Shown in pieces: positions 32,199-39,947 of a DNA stretch of 46,519 nt (position 1 is its first letter; each line of letters begins with the position of its first letter). Below the pieces are notes generated by a model, which was given only the letters and a program-made list of their open reading frames with translations, did no database searches and had not been told where the DNA came from. Position numbers and translations under genes: made by a program. The stretch is from Chloroflexota bacterium (GTDB lineage: Bacteria > Chloroflexota > Anaerolineae > Anaerolineales > Villigracilaceae), in assembly GCA_016865985.1 (NCBI GenBank), contig VGNO01000003.1, positions 1 to 46,519 of the forward strand, in the 5' to 3' direction.

Positions 32199-33329
32199 CT
32201 ACCCCAACACGTACGCCTGGTAATTCCCTGGGTGGATGACGGTGAAACTGCTGCCGGGGTAGGCTTCGAGCCAGGCCTTTGGGGCCGTGGGCGGTTTGGC
32301 CTGCGACCACTTGAATTCGCAGCCGTGCAGGACACCGCCATATTCTTCAACCAGGTCGATTTCCTGCCCGCTGTAGGTGCGCCAGAAATAGGTATTGGCA
32401 TACAAGGGGTGATAGGCGCGGTATTTCAAACGTTCGCCGAACATGAAATTTTCCCATAACGCGCCGGTATCGTTGCGCTGGTCGAGGCCGTTGAATTGGG
32501 CGATGACGGCATTGCGGATTCCATTGTCGAGGAAGAAGTATTTCGCCTTGTTGGTTACTTCGTTGCGAAGATTGCGGCTAAATCCGCCCAACCGGGTGAT
32601 GACGAACGCCTTTTCGAGCAGGTCCAGATAGCGTTGGATCGTTTTTACGTCCATGCCCAGCTGTGTTGCCAGTTCATTGACAGAGACCTCGCTGCCAATC
32701 TGGAAAGCGAGCAGTTTCAACAGGTCGAGAAGCGTGCGTGAATTCTTCACCCGGTCGAAGGCCAGGATATCCTTGAGCAGGTAGGCATTGGCAATCTCGG
32801 TCAATACTTCGATGCGCGCCGCTTGCGATGGCGCCTGGAAGACTTCCGGGTAGGAGCCGAAGACCAGGAAATCCGCCAAACGTTCGCGCAATTCGAATTT
32901 GTTGTACCCCGACAATAATTCGGACTGCGCCAGGGGGTACAGGCTGAGGGTGAATTTCCTGCCTGTCAGCGGCTCGCCGACCTGCCCGGCCAATTCGAAA
33001 GAGGAAGAGCCGGTAACGATCACCCGGATGCCGGGAACCTGGTCAACGATGATCTTCAACCCGATGCCGATATTGGGGATGTTCTGCGCTTCATCGATGG
33101 CAATTAGTTCGTAACCCTCGACATAAGACAGGATCAGGTTGAAATCCTGCGAACTGAGCAGCTGCCGGGTGCGGATGTTATCGCCGGAGTCCAGTTTATA
33201 TTTCAGGTTTGTCCGGTTTAGAAAAGCCTGCAACAAGGTGGTTTTTCCAACCCGCCGGGGTCCGTAGATCACCAGTACCTTGTTGGCGTGCAGGTGGGGA
33301 TCAAGAGGTTCGTAGGCGCGTGTGAACAT
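32199..33329 (-). CDS. AAA ATPase with DUF4143 domain
   Basis: 376 residues from ATG 33329 (MFTRAYEPLDPHLHANKV). Walker A is GPRRVGKT (23-30), Walker B is LIAIDEAQN, and a sensor-type VIVTGSSSFELAGQ follows. A winged-helix region comes next (LATQLGMDVKTIQRYLDLLEKAFVI), then the DUF4143 nuclease-like end with NTYFWRTYSGQEIDLVEE. The ExD-x-E region resembles the PD-(D/E)XK layout of this family. These ATPases are common, often mobile or toxin-antitoxin-like, and of unsettled function. An upstream reading to 33515 is rejected because a strong promoter lies inside it. The -10 box is only 6 nt from the start codon and there is no Shine-Dalgarno, which implies a leaderless transcript. Confidence 0.88.
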   Translation of the reverse strand: MFTRAYEPLDPHLHANKVLVIYGPRRVGKTTLLQAFLNRTNLKYKLDSGDNIRTRQLLSSQDFNLILSYVEGYELIAIDEAQNIPNIGIGLKIIVDQVPGIRVIVTGSSSFELAGQVGEPLTGRKFTLSLYPLAQSELLSGYNKFELRERLADFLVFGSYPEVFQAPSQAARIEVLTEIANAYLLKDILAFDRVKNSRTLLDLLKLLAFQIGSEVSVNELATQLGMDVKTIQRYLDLLEKAFVITRLGGFSRNLRNEVTNKAKYFFLDNGIRNAVIAQFNGLDQRNDTGALWENFMFGERLKYRAYHPLYANTYFWRTYSGQEIDLVEEYGGVLHGCEFKWSQAKPPTAPKAWLEAYPGSSFTVIHPGNYQAYVLG

Positions 33330-33335
33330 AGAATC

Positions 33336-33364
33336 AGTATAAGCCAACTCCATAAATTTGTCAA
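33336..33364 (-). promoter_or_regulatory. Consensus promoter of the DUF4143 ATPase gene
   Basis: Minus-strand TTGACA (33359-33364), 17-nt spacer, TATACT (33336-33341), then GATTCT and ATG. This is nearly a perfect sigma70 promoter with the start codon at the expected transcription start. Confidence 0.85.
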
Positions 33365-33391
33365 AATTTATGGAGTTGAACTCCATAAATT
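33346..33391. promoter_or_regulatory. Three-arm operator over the ATPase promoter
   Basis: AACTCCATAAATTT (33346-33359) and AAATTTATGGAGTT (33364-33377) form a 14-bp palindrome straddling the -35 box. A third copy, AACTCCATAAATT (33379-33391), follows in direct orientation. The layout suits a repressor that binds as more than one dimer. Confidence 0.75.
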
Positions 33392-33493
33392 CATGGAAAT
33401 CTTCGAAATAAAGGGTGGTCGCGTTGCTAAACACCCCTGCCCGGTCTGCCTGGTGGCGCACGGAAGCTGGCATCCGGGCCAGGGTTGGGTTAG

Positions 33494-33526
33494 AAAAAAG
33501 CAGGTCACGTTTCAAGCGTGGCCTGC
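33494..33526 (-). terminator. Terminator after prsW-like gene
   Basis: On the minus strand GCAGGCCACG, loop CTTGAAA, CGTGACCTGC, then six T. One mismatch in the stem. Confidence 0.8.
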
Positions 33527-33532
33527 TGCAGT

Positions 33533-34522
33533 TTATACCTGTACGCCGGGCGCCAGTTGCGCCAGTTCGGCGCGGTAGCGGGCGATGATGGCGCTGTTTT
33601 CCTCCTCTTCGCCAACCTTGATGCGCTGTTCCTTCTTGTGCGCCAGCTCAGCGCATACCTGGTAGAAGCGCCGGGTGGCCTTGAAGCGTCCGTTGAAGAA
33701 GGCCGCCAGGCGGGCAAAAGATGCCAGCCAGGCCGAAGTGGCCGTGCGGTAATGCGCCTGCGTCATCGCCCCACTCTGCACTTCCTCCCACAGGTGCAGG
33801 CGCAGGTACTTCTGCTCGCGCCAGACTGCCCACAGGATGAACAGGAACATGAAGAACCAGCCGGTCCAATCGAGCAGGGTGCCGGCCGCCAGCCCTCCCA
33901 ATCCCGGCAGGATCGAGGCCAGGGTATTGTGGATGCCGTGGGCAAACATGGCAAAGGAAAGCCCGGCCAGCGGCGCCAGCGCCTTGATAAAACCCGAGCG
34001 GCTGAGGCGCGCCACGGCCAGCCCAATGCCGAAGAAGGCGGTGTAGAACGGGTGCTGCCAGCCGACCAGCGCCACCCGCACGAAGACCAGGAACCAAAGT
34101 CCCTCCCAGCCGCTTTCGAGGAAGCCGTGGTTGTAGATATAGTAAACGTTCTCGGTGGCGGCGAAGCCCATGGCGGCCACCCCGGCGTACAGGATGCCGT
34201 CGAAGATCGAGTCGAACTCCTTGCGGAAGACCAGGAAGACTCCCAGCACCGCCAGTCCCTTCAGGATCTCCTCCACCAGCGGGGCGACGATCGAGCCGGT
34301 CGCCAGGTCGGTGGCGAAGGTGTCGTTCGTCACCGCAAAGATGCCGATGCCGAGCACGGTATTGATGATGAAGGCCCCGCCTGCGGCGACGATCGCGCCC
34401 CACAGGAAGACCCCGCCCAGCAGCAGTTTCGGTTCCTTTTCGTAACGGTCCAGCCAGTACAGGATGGCCGCGAAGAGCAGCATGGGCGCGAACCCGAAGA
34501 AAATGGACACCAGGAATGGCAT
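33533..34522 (-). CDS. PrsW-family intramembrane metalloprotease
   Basis: 329 residues with about eight membrane helices. Active-site motifs are PLVEEILKGL (the EExxK-type motif), GFAATEN and HGIHN near residue 205, the three signatures of PrsW/CPBP-type glutamic/metallo-proteases. In Bacillus PrsW cleaves an anti-sigma factor inside the membrane; in other bacteria the substrate is mostly unknown. The C-terminal ~90 residues are soluble and helical, longer than in PrsW itself. GAGGAG lies 6 nt before the start and a terminator follows the stop. Confidence 0.88.
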   Translation of the reverse strand: MPFLVSIFFGFAPMLLFAAILYWLDRYEKEPKLLLGGVFLWGAIVAAGGAFIINTVLGIGIFAVTNDTFATDLATGSIVAPLVEEILKGLAVLGVFLVFRKEFDSIFDGILYAGVAAMGFAATENVYYIYNHGFLESGWEGLWFLVFVRVALVGWQHPFYTAFFGIGLAVARLSRSGFIKALAPLAGLSFAMFAHGIHNTLASILPGLGGLAAGTLLDWTGWFFMFLFILWAVWREQKYLRLHLWEEVQSGAMTQAHYRTATSAWLASFARLAAFFNGRFKATRRFYQVCAELAHKKEQRIKVGEEEENSAIIARYRAELAQLAPGVQV

Positions 34523-34563
34523 GGCAATCTCCTCTTGTGATCAGAATGTATTGATTCTAGCCA

Positions 34564-35247
34564 TTATTGTAAAAAAATCAAGCAGGTCCTTTCGATGCGG
34601 GCCGTCTCCAATGGAATGTCGAGGGCGGCCAGGACTTCCTCCGGGCGGCCGGTCGCGCCGGCGCGCGCCGCCAGCCGCATCGATACCATCATCCCTGATC
34701 CCTTTTCCTCCGGGAGCCCCACAGGGGCGCCTCGCGAAGAAACAGGGCTCAGGGAGAGCGACAGGATCAAAGGCCGCAGGTCGTAGGGCTTGCCGCGCCG
34801 CACCCGCGGCAGGGAGGCGGCTGCCATCAGGGCGGCCAGGCGCCGGTCCAGGCCGGGCGCGGGGGGTTCGAGCAGCGTGACCTCGTATTCGGCGGCATCC
34901 ACTCGTGTCTGCAGGGGCGCGGCGGACCCGTCCACAGTTTCTATGGAAAGGATGGTCAGCCCGGGCGGGGCGGCGGATTGCAGCCTTTCCATGATCCCGC
35001 GACCTGGGTCGCCGGACTCCATCTCCAGCCACATATCCAGCGCCTCGGCCCGGCCGCTGAAACCGAGCGGAAGGGCGGCCGCGATCTGGATCTTCGGCCC
35101 GGGGTGGAACCCCTGGGTGTAGGCCAGCGGCAGGCGGGCGCGGCGCGCCGTCCGTTCCCAGATCTGGTGCAGGTCGAGGTGGCCGGCGTAACGCAGCGAG
35201 CCTGTCTTGGAGAAGGTGATGCGGATACGCATGGTGTGTCCGTTCAT
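34564..35247 (-). CDS. DUF2344 radical SAM-associated protein (TIGR03936-type)
   Basis: 227 residues. The start at 35247 overlaps the upstream stop (ATGA); a reading from 35373 would lie within the upstream gene. Family features are MRIRITFSKTGSLRYAGHLDLHQIWERTARRA and YTQGFHPGPKIQIAAALPLGFSGRAEALDMWLE. The domain accompanies, or is fused to, B12-binding radical SAM proteins of the TIGR03960 type in many phyla and is thought to take part in RNA or ribosome modification; this is not established. Translational coupling to the radical SAM gene supports one functional unit. Confidence 0.92.
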   Translation of the reverse strand: MNGHTMRIRITFSKTGSLRYAGHLDLHQIWERTARRARLPLAYTQGFHPGPKIQIAAALPLGFSGRAEALDMWLEMESGDPGRGIMERLQSAAPPGLTILSIETVDGSAAPLQTRVDAAEYEVTLLEPPAPGLDRRLAALMAAASLPRVRRGKPYDLRPLILSLSLSPVSSRGAPVGLPEEKGSGMMVSMRLAARAGATGRPEEVLAALDIPLETARIERTCLIFLQ

Positions 35248-37157
35248 GCGGCCTGGCTGGCAGCCTTGCGGCGGCGGGGGACTTCCGGGCATTTCCACGC
35301 CTCGCCGGGGTTCTCGCGACGCAGGGCGTTGAAGGTTGGCAGGATGCCGCAGGCGTAACACTGTTCCCGGCAATCCGGGCGGGTCTCCCCGGCCTGGGAT
35401 TGCAGGTAGTCCTGGTACAGGTATTGCTTACGGACGGCGGTGGAGATGTGTTCCCAGGGGAAGACTTCATCGGCCGGGCGCGGGCGGTGGGTGTAGAAGG
35501 ACGGCTCCAGCCCGACCTCGTTAAAGGCCTCCGCCCAGGCCTGCCCGTTGTGCTGGTCCTGCCAGGCGTCGAACTTCGCCCCGCGCCGCCAGGCGCCCAG
35601 GATGACCTGCGCCATGCGCCGGTCGCCACGCGACAGGAATGCCTCCAGCAGGGTCTCCTGCGGTTCGTTCCAGGTCAACTTGATGTTCTTGTCACGCAAC
35701 GCCTGCTTCAGCAGGCTGATCTTGGCCTCGATCTGTTCGACCGTATCGCAGGCCGTCCATTGGAAAGGCGTGTGCGGCTTGGGGACGAAGGTGCTGACCC
35801 CGGCGTGGACTTTGGCGCGCCCGCCGATGGCGCGCCGTCCCTCGGCCAGGACGCGCCTACACAGGTCGGCGATGGCCTGCACATCCTCGAGCGTTTCGGA
35901 AGGATGCCCGATCATGAAGTAGAGTTTGATGTTCGTCCAGCCGCGGGCGTAGATCTCGCGCGTGGTCGCCAGGATCTGCTCATCGGGGATGAACTTGTTG
36001 ATGATGCGCCGCATCCGTTCCGTGGCAGCCTCCGGCGCCAGCGTGAAGCCGGACGAGCGCCGGTCCTTGAGCGCTTCCATCAGGTCAACCGAGACGGATT
36101 CGATCCGCAGCGATGGCAGCGAGACGGTCAGGTGGCGGCCGCGGAACCGGTCGCTGACGGTTTTCACCAGTTCCAGGATGTGGGTGTAATCCGAGGACGA
36201 GAGGCTGAGCAGCGCCAGTTCCTCGAAGCCGGTGGCGGCCAGGGCTTTTTCGGCCGCCTCCAGTACTTCGGCCACGCTCCGTTCCCGCACCGGGCGCGCC
36301 ACCATCCCGGCATGACAGAAACGGCAGCCGCGCGTGCAGCCGCGCATGATCTCGACCGTGACGCGGTTGTGGACGATCTCGATGTTGGGCACGATGAAGT
36401 TCGTTGGCGGCGGGGGGAGTTTGGCGCAGATGCGCTTCTGGACTATCTGCGGGGCTTCGGCGATGTTTGGGGTGATGGCCGCGACCGTGCCATCCGCATG
36501 GTGGGACACGGCGTAGAAGCGCGGCACATACACGCCGGGGATTTTTGCCAGTTCCTTGAGCACAGCGCTGCGCTCACCGCCCAGGTTGCCAGCCTGTTTG
36601 GAGCGGCCGATGACATCGATGACCTCGTGGATCGCTTCCTCCCCTTCGCCGATCACGAAGGCATCCACGAAGGCGTGCATCGGTTCCGGGTTGAAACAGG
36701 CGTGTCCCCCGGCGATGACCAGCGGGTGAGTCCCGTCCCGTTCGGCGGACAGGAGCGGGAGGCCGGCCAGGTCGAGGGCATCGAGCAGGTTGGTATACAA
36801 CGTCTCGTAGGGCAGGGTGAAGCCGAGCAGGTCGAAATCGGCCAGGGCGTGCCTGGTCTCCAGCGAGTAGAGCGGGATGCCGCGTTCGCGCATCTGGGCT
36901 TCCATGTCCACCCAGGGCAGGCAGGCGCGCTCGGCCAGGGCATCGGGACGCTGGTTGACCTGGTCGGCGAGTATTTTCAAACCGATATTGGATACGCCGA
37001 TATCGTAGATGTCGGGGAAGACCAGCGCCACCCGCACCGGGATCCCCTCCCAGTCCTTAACGACCGCGTTGACCTCGCCGCCCACATAGCGGCCGGGTTT
37101 CTGGACTTTCAGGAGCACGCGCTCGAGGCGGGCTTCGATCTCGGCAGGGGGAATCAT
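35244..37157 (-). CDS. B12-binding-domain radical SAM protein (TIGR03960-type)
   Basis: 637 residues. The N-terminal B12-binding-like domain includes VALVFPDIYDIGVSNIGLKIL and GGHACFNPEPMHAFVDAFVIGEGEEA. The radical SAM domain has the cluster motif CTRGCRFC (C-x3-C-x2-C) in MRGCTRGCRFCHAG, then a SLSSSDYTHI segment and a C-terminal extension with four further cysteines near the end (CREQCYAC and CPEVP). Such proteins bind a 4Fe-4S cluster and SAM and probably methylate or thiolate a macromolecule. The substrate is unknown. It overlaps the DUF2344 gene by four bases, the standard partner. Confidence 0.93.
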   Translation of the reverse strand: MIPPAEIEARLERVLLKVQKPGRYVGGEVNAVVKDWEGIPVRVALVFPDIYDIGVSNIGLKILADQVNQRPDALAERACLPWVDMEAQMRERGIPLYSLETRHALADFDLLGFTLPYETLYTNLLDALDLAGLPLLSAERDGTHPLVIAGGHACFNPEPMHAFVDAFVIGEGEEAIHEVIDVIGRSKQAGNLGGERSAVLKELAKIPGVYVPRFYAVSHHADGTVAAITPNIAEAPQIVQKRICAKLPPPPTNFIVPNIEIVHNRVTVEIMRGCTRGCRFCHAGMVARPVRERSVAEVLEAAEKALAATGFEELALLSLSSSDYTHILELVKTVSDRFRGRHLTVSLPSLRIESVSVDLMEALKDRRSSGFTLAPEAATERMRRIINKFIPDEQILATTREIYARGWTNIKLYFMIGHPSETLEDVQAIADLCRRVLAEGRRAIGGRAKVHAGVSTFVPKPHTPFQWTACDTVEQIEAKISLLKQALRDKNIKLTWNEPQETLLEAFLSRGDRRMAQVILGAWRRGAKFDAWQDQHNGQAWAEAFNEVGLEPSFYTHRPRPADEVFPWEHISTAVRKQYLYQDYLQSQAGETRPDCREQCYACGILPTFNALRRENPGEAWKCPEVPRRRKAASQAA

Positions 37158-37247
37158 GCGCCGGATTATACCTGAACCTGTCCGATTTTACCCGGCGCGC
37201 ATGGGCGGGGGAGCGTCTAACACGGTGGGTTATCCTATTTTCTTTTT

Positions 37248-37317
37248 ACCGCAGAGTACGCGATGTGCGCAGAGATTTTCCTTTGATTTTCTCCGCGAAC
37301 TCCGCGCTCTCTGCGGT
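37248..37317 (-). repeat. Dispersed 70-bp palindromic repeat, copy B
   Basis: On the minus strand it begins ACCGCAGAGAGCGCGGAG and ends TACTCTGCGGT, so its ends are an inverted repeat. It matches copy A (27517-27586) in the opposite orientation at 52 of 70 positions. It is nested within GTGGGTT (37225-37231) / AACCCAC (37329-37335). Confidence 0.8.
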
Positions 37318-37366
37318 TAAATGTTTTTAACCCACTTTATTCGCCACTCCCCTGGGCGGGGGGTTG

Positions 37367-38053
37367 TTACGTCCGGTTGCGGCGCGGGCGCTTGGTGATC
37401 ATGGATTTGAGCAGCCGGACGGCGGTCTCGTGCCCGGCCTCCTGCGCCATGTCCAGCGCCGTCCGCCCGTCGTCGCACTGGGCTTGCAGGTCGGCGCCGT
37501 TGAGCAACAGCAGCCGGATCATGTCCTCCTGCCCGTTCTGGGCGGCGGCGTGCAGCGGCATGAATCCGCCCGACTGGCGCAGGAGCGGGTCGGCGCCGTT
37601 CTCCAGCAGCAGTTCCGCCAGCCTGGTGTGCCCCCCGGCGACGGCAGAGTGCAGCGGGGCGACCTTGAGCGGGTTGCGGGAGGCTTCGTTGACCGGCGCG
37701 CCGGCTTTCACCAGGTATTCGGCCGCCTCGAAACGCCCGAAGAAGGCTGCCAGCCCGAGCGGCTGGAAGCCGTCCTCGGCACAGGCATGGACCAGTTCGG
37801 GATGCCTGGCAAGCAGGCGGACAATGTGGGGCAGGCGGCCAATGGCGGCCGCTTCGAAGACGCTCAACAGGGCGCTGCGGTTGGCGATCAGTTCGGCGAT
37901 CTCCGGCTGCTGGTGGTAGGCGGCCACCATCAACGGCGACAGGCCGTTCTCGTCGCTCTCCTGCGCCAATCCGGGATCGGCCTCCAGCAGGCGTCCCACC
38001 CGTTTGATGTCGCCGGCCTGGATGGCCCTCAGGAAGATGGGGTCGATGGACAT
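37367..38053 (-). CDS. Ankyrin-repeat protein
   Basis: 228 residues made almost wholly of ankyrin repeats (DENGLSPLMVAAYHQQPEIAELI, EDGFQPLGLAAFFGRFEAAEYLV, PLHSAVAGGHTRLAELLLENGADPL, FMPLHAAAQNGQEDMIRLLLLNGADL, DGRTALDMAQEAGHETAVRLL), about six units with a basic C-terminus. No signal or membrane segment, so cytosolic. Ankyrin arrays bind proteins; the partner is not shown. It lies 10 nt downstream of the aminopeptidase gene on the same strand and is probably co-transcribed with it. Confidence 0.9.
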   Translation of the reverse strand: MSIDPIFLRAIQAGDIKRVGRLLEADPGLAQESDENGLSPLMVAAYHQQPEIAELIANRSALLSVFEAAAIGRLPHIVRLLARHPELVHACAEDGFQPLGLAAFFGRFEAAEYLVKAGAPVNEASRNPLKVAPLHSAVAGGHTRLAELLLENGADPLLRQSGGFMPLHAAAQNGQEDMIRLLLLNGADLQAQCDDGRTALDMAQEAGHETAVRLLKSMITKRPRRNRT

Positions 38054-38063
38054 GGCGCCTGCC

Positions 38064-39164
38064 CTAGATGACCAATTTGCCGTTGGAATAGAATCGTTCG
38101 CCGTTGGCCAGCATCTCGGCGTCGTTCATGTCGCACAGCATGTCCCAGTGGATACCGGACTCATTCTTCGAGCCGCTCTCCGGGTAGCCAGCGCCGACCG
38201 CCAGGTGGATGGTGCCGCCCATCTTTTCGTCGAAGAGCATGTTCTTGGTGAAACGGGTGATGCCGTAGTTGGCGCCGATGCCGAATTCGCCCAGGTAGCG
38301 AGCGCCGGCGTCCGAGTCGAGCATGGTAGTCAGCAGTCCCTGGTTCTTGCTGGCGGTCTCCCTGACGACCCGTCCCTTCTCGAACCATAGTTCGATGTCG
38401 CTCACTTCCTGGCCGTACTCGATGGCCGGGTATTTGAAGCGGATCCAGCCCTCGACCGAGTCCTCGACCGGGCCGGTGAACATCTCCCCGTCCGGGAAAT
38501 TTTCGTGCCCGGCGCACGGGATGAAGGCGCGGTCTTTGACCGACATCCGCAGGTCGACATTGGCGCCTTTCAGCGCCACCTGGTCGCGCCCCTTGAGCCA
38601 GTCCACCAGCCGGCGCTGGCGCGTCTCCTCCGCCTTCCAGTAGGCCAGCGGGTCGTCGTCGTTCAAAATCCCGGCTGCGAAGACGAACTCGCGGTAATCG
38701 TTCAGGCTCATGTCGGCTTCCTGCGCCATGGCCTGGGACGGGTAGGCGGTGAGCGTCCAGCGCAGTTCGCGGCGGGCGGCGCGCTCGAAGAACTTTTTTG
38801 TCAAGTCCGCCCCGGCCTTGCTGACGCGGGCGATGCGCTTCGGGTCGACCCCGCTCAACTCGCGGGTGTTATGTTCCGTCCGCAGGTTCAGCACCGCATC
38901 GAAGGTCTCGGTCACCAGTTTCCGCACCGGCGAAATGTAGTCCAACTGGGCGTCGGAGGCGTATTTGAAGAAGACCTCGTCCGCTCCTGGGACGGCGTTT
39001 TGGATGAAGACATAGGCCCCGGCCCGGATGGCTTCTTCGTAGACAGCCAGGGTCAGGTCATCTGCGATGGGGTGGGTGCGCAATTGCAACTGCTGGCCGG
39101 ATTCGAGGCCAAGCGAGTAATGCACCAAGATCCTGGCGAGTTTACTTATGCGTGGGTCTGGCAT
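38064..39164 (-). CDS. M29-family aminopeptidase (AmpS/PepS-type)
   Basis: 366 residues from ATG 39164, which has AAGGA 7 nt upstream; an earlier ATG at 39194 lacks one. M29 signatures are the N-terminal ISKLARILVHYSLGLESGQQLQL and, near the C-terminus, the metal site GEFGIGANYGI, GGTIHLAVG and HWDMLCDM, which supply Glu, His and Asp ligands for two metal ions. These cytosolic enzymes remove N-terminal residues from short peptides. It is co-directional with the ankyrin gene 10 nt downstream. Confidence 0.92.
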   Translation of the reverse strand: MPDPRISKLARILVHYSLGLESGQQLQLRTHPIADDLTLAVYEEAIRAGAYVFIQNAVPGADEVFFKYASDAQLDYISPVRKLVTETFDAVLNLRTEHNTRELSGVDPKRIARVSKAGADLTKKFFERAARRELRWTLTAYPSQAMAQEADMSLNDYREFVFAAGILNDDDPLAYWKAEETRQRRLVDWLKGRDQVALKGANVDLRMSVKDRAFIPCAGHENFPDGEMFTGPVEDSVEGWIRFKYPAIEYGQEVSDIELWFEKGRVVRETASKNQGLLTTMLDSDAGARYLGEFGIGANYGITRFTKNMLFDEKMGGTIHLAVGAGYPESGSKNESGIHWDMLCDMNDAEMLANGERFYSNGKLVI

Positions 39165-39256
39165 GGGGAGTCCTTTCGGATTTGGTTTCACCATCGATGA
39201 TACGCTACTTGCGCCAGTTTGTCATCCTCCCGGACGGTCAGAAAGGAGGCTTGCCC

Positions 39257-39286
39257 TTGACGGGCGGCAGGCTAATAATTTAAAAT
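39257..39286 (+). promoter_or_regulatory. Promoter of the ArsR-MFS operon
   Basis: TTGACG (39257-39262), 18-nt spacer, TAAAAT (39281-39286). Confidence 0.7.
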
Positions 39287-39288
39287 AG

Positions 39289-39320
39289 TTCAATCGTAGA
39301 AATATATTTGAACGATTGAA
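39289..39320 (+). promoter_or_regulatory. Autoregulatory operator upstream of the ArsR-type gene
   Basis: A 9-bp inverted repeat TTCAATCGT (39289-39297) / ACGATTGAA (39312-39320) with a 14-nt AT-rich spacer, placed over the predicted transcription start and just before the ribosome binding site. TTGAA also recurs directly inside the right arm. Confidence 0.75.
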
Positions 39321-39329
39321 GGAACTGGA

Positions 39330-39947
39330 ATGGACAAACTGGACGATGTCTTCCTGATCAAGGACCGTGAGACACTCAAGGTGGTCGCCGACCCCCTGCG
39401 GGCGCAGGTAATGGACACGGTCACGAACGAAGCGCTGACGGTAAAACAGGTCGCCGACCGGCTCGGCCTGGCTCCCGGGAAACTATACTACCACATCAAC
39501 CTGCTGGAGAAGTACGGCCTGATCCGCATTGCGGAGACGCGCCAGGTCGGCAACCTGATCGAAAAGACCTACCGGGCAGCCGCCTCCCGGCTCGATATTG
39601 CCCCGGCATTGATGACCGTTTCCACCCCGGAGGGCAAGGACAGCCTCTACGACCTGGTCACTTCCACGCTCGACACCACCCGCGAGGACCTGCTGCGGAG
39701 CCTGCAGGCACGCTACCACCAGATCGACCAGGGCGCCAGGGAGAAACCGCGCCAGGTGGTAATCAATCGGGACATGCGCTACATCCCAGACGAACGCGCC
39801 GCGGCTTTCGCCGGGCGGGTCAAGGCGCTGCTGGAGGAGTTTGGCACGCTCGAGGCGCCGCCCGGGACGCACGGCGCGATGAACTACGGCCTGGCGGTCG
39901 CATTCTACCCATGTTTCTACTTCGAAGAGGACGCCAAAAATGGCTGA
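39330..39947 (+). CDS. ArsR-type winged-helix transcriptional regulator
   Basis: 205 residues. The N-terminal winged helix (about 15-75) reads VVADPLRAQVMDTVTNEALTVKQVADRLGLAPGKLYYHINLLEKYGLIRI, a typical HTH_20/ArsR form with the recognition helix at GKLYYHINLL. The C-terminal ~120 residues are helical and probably bind the inducer; there is no metal-binding cysteine pair in the helix, so it is unlikely to be a metal sensor. It stands first in an operon with an MFS exporter (8-base overlap) behind an inverted-repeat operator, the arrangement of a drug-responsive repressor. Confidence 0.9.
   Translation: MDKLDDVFLIKDRETLKVVADPLRAQVMDTVTNEALTVKQVADRLGLAPGKLYYHINLLEKYGLIRIAETRQVGNLIEKTYRAAASRLDIAPALMTVSTPEGKDSLYDLVTSTLDTTREDLLRSLQARYHQIDQGAREKPRQVVINRDMRYIPDERAAAFAGRVKALLEEFGTLEAPPGTHGAMNYGLAVAFYPCFYFEEDAKNG

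Noticed and set aside
33330-33515. N-terminal extension of the DUF4143 ATPase
   Set aside because: The extension contains a near-perfect promoter and its operator repeats, and family members start close to the Walker A motif.
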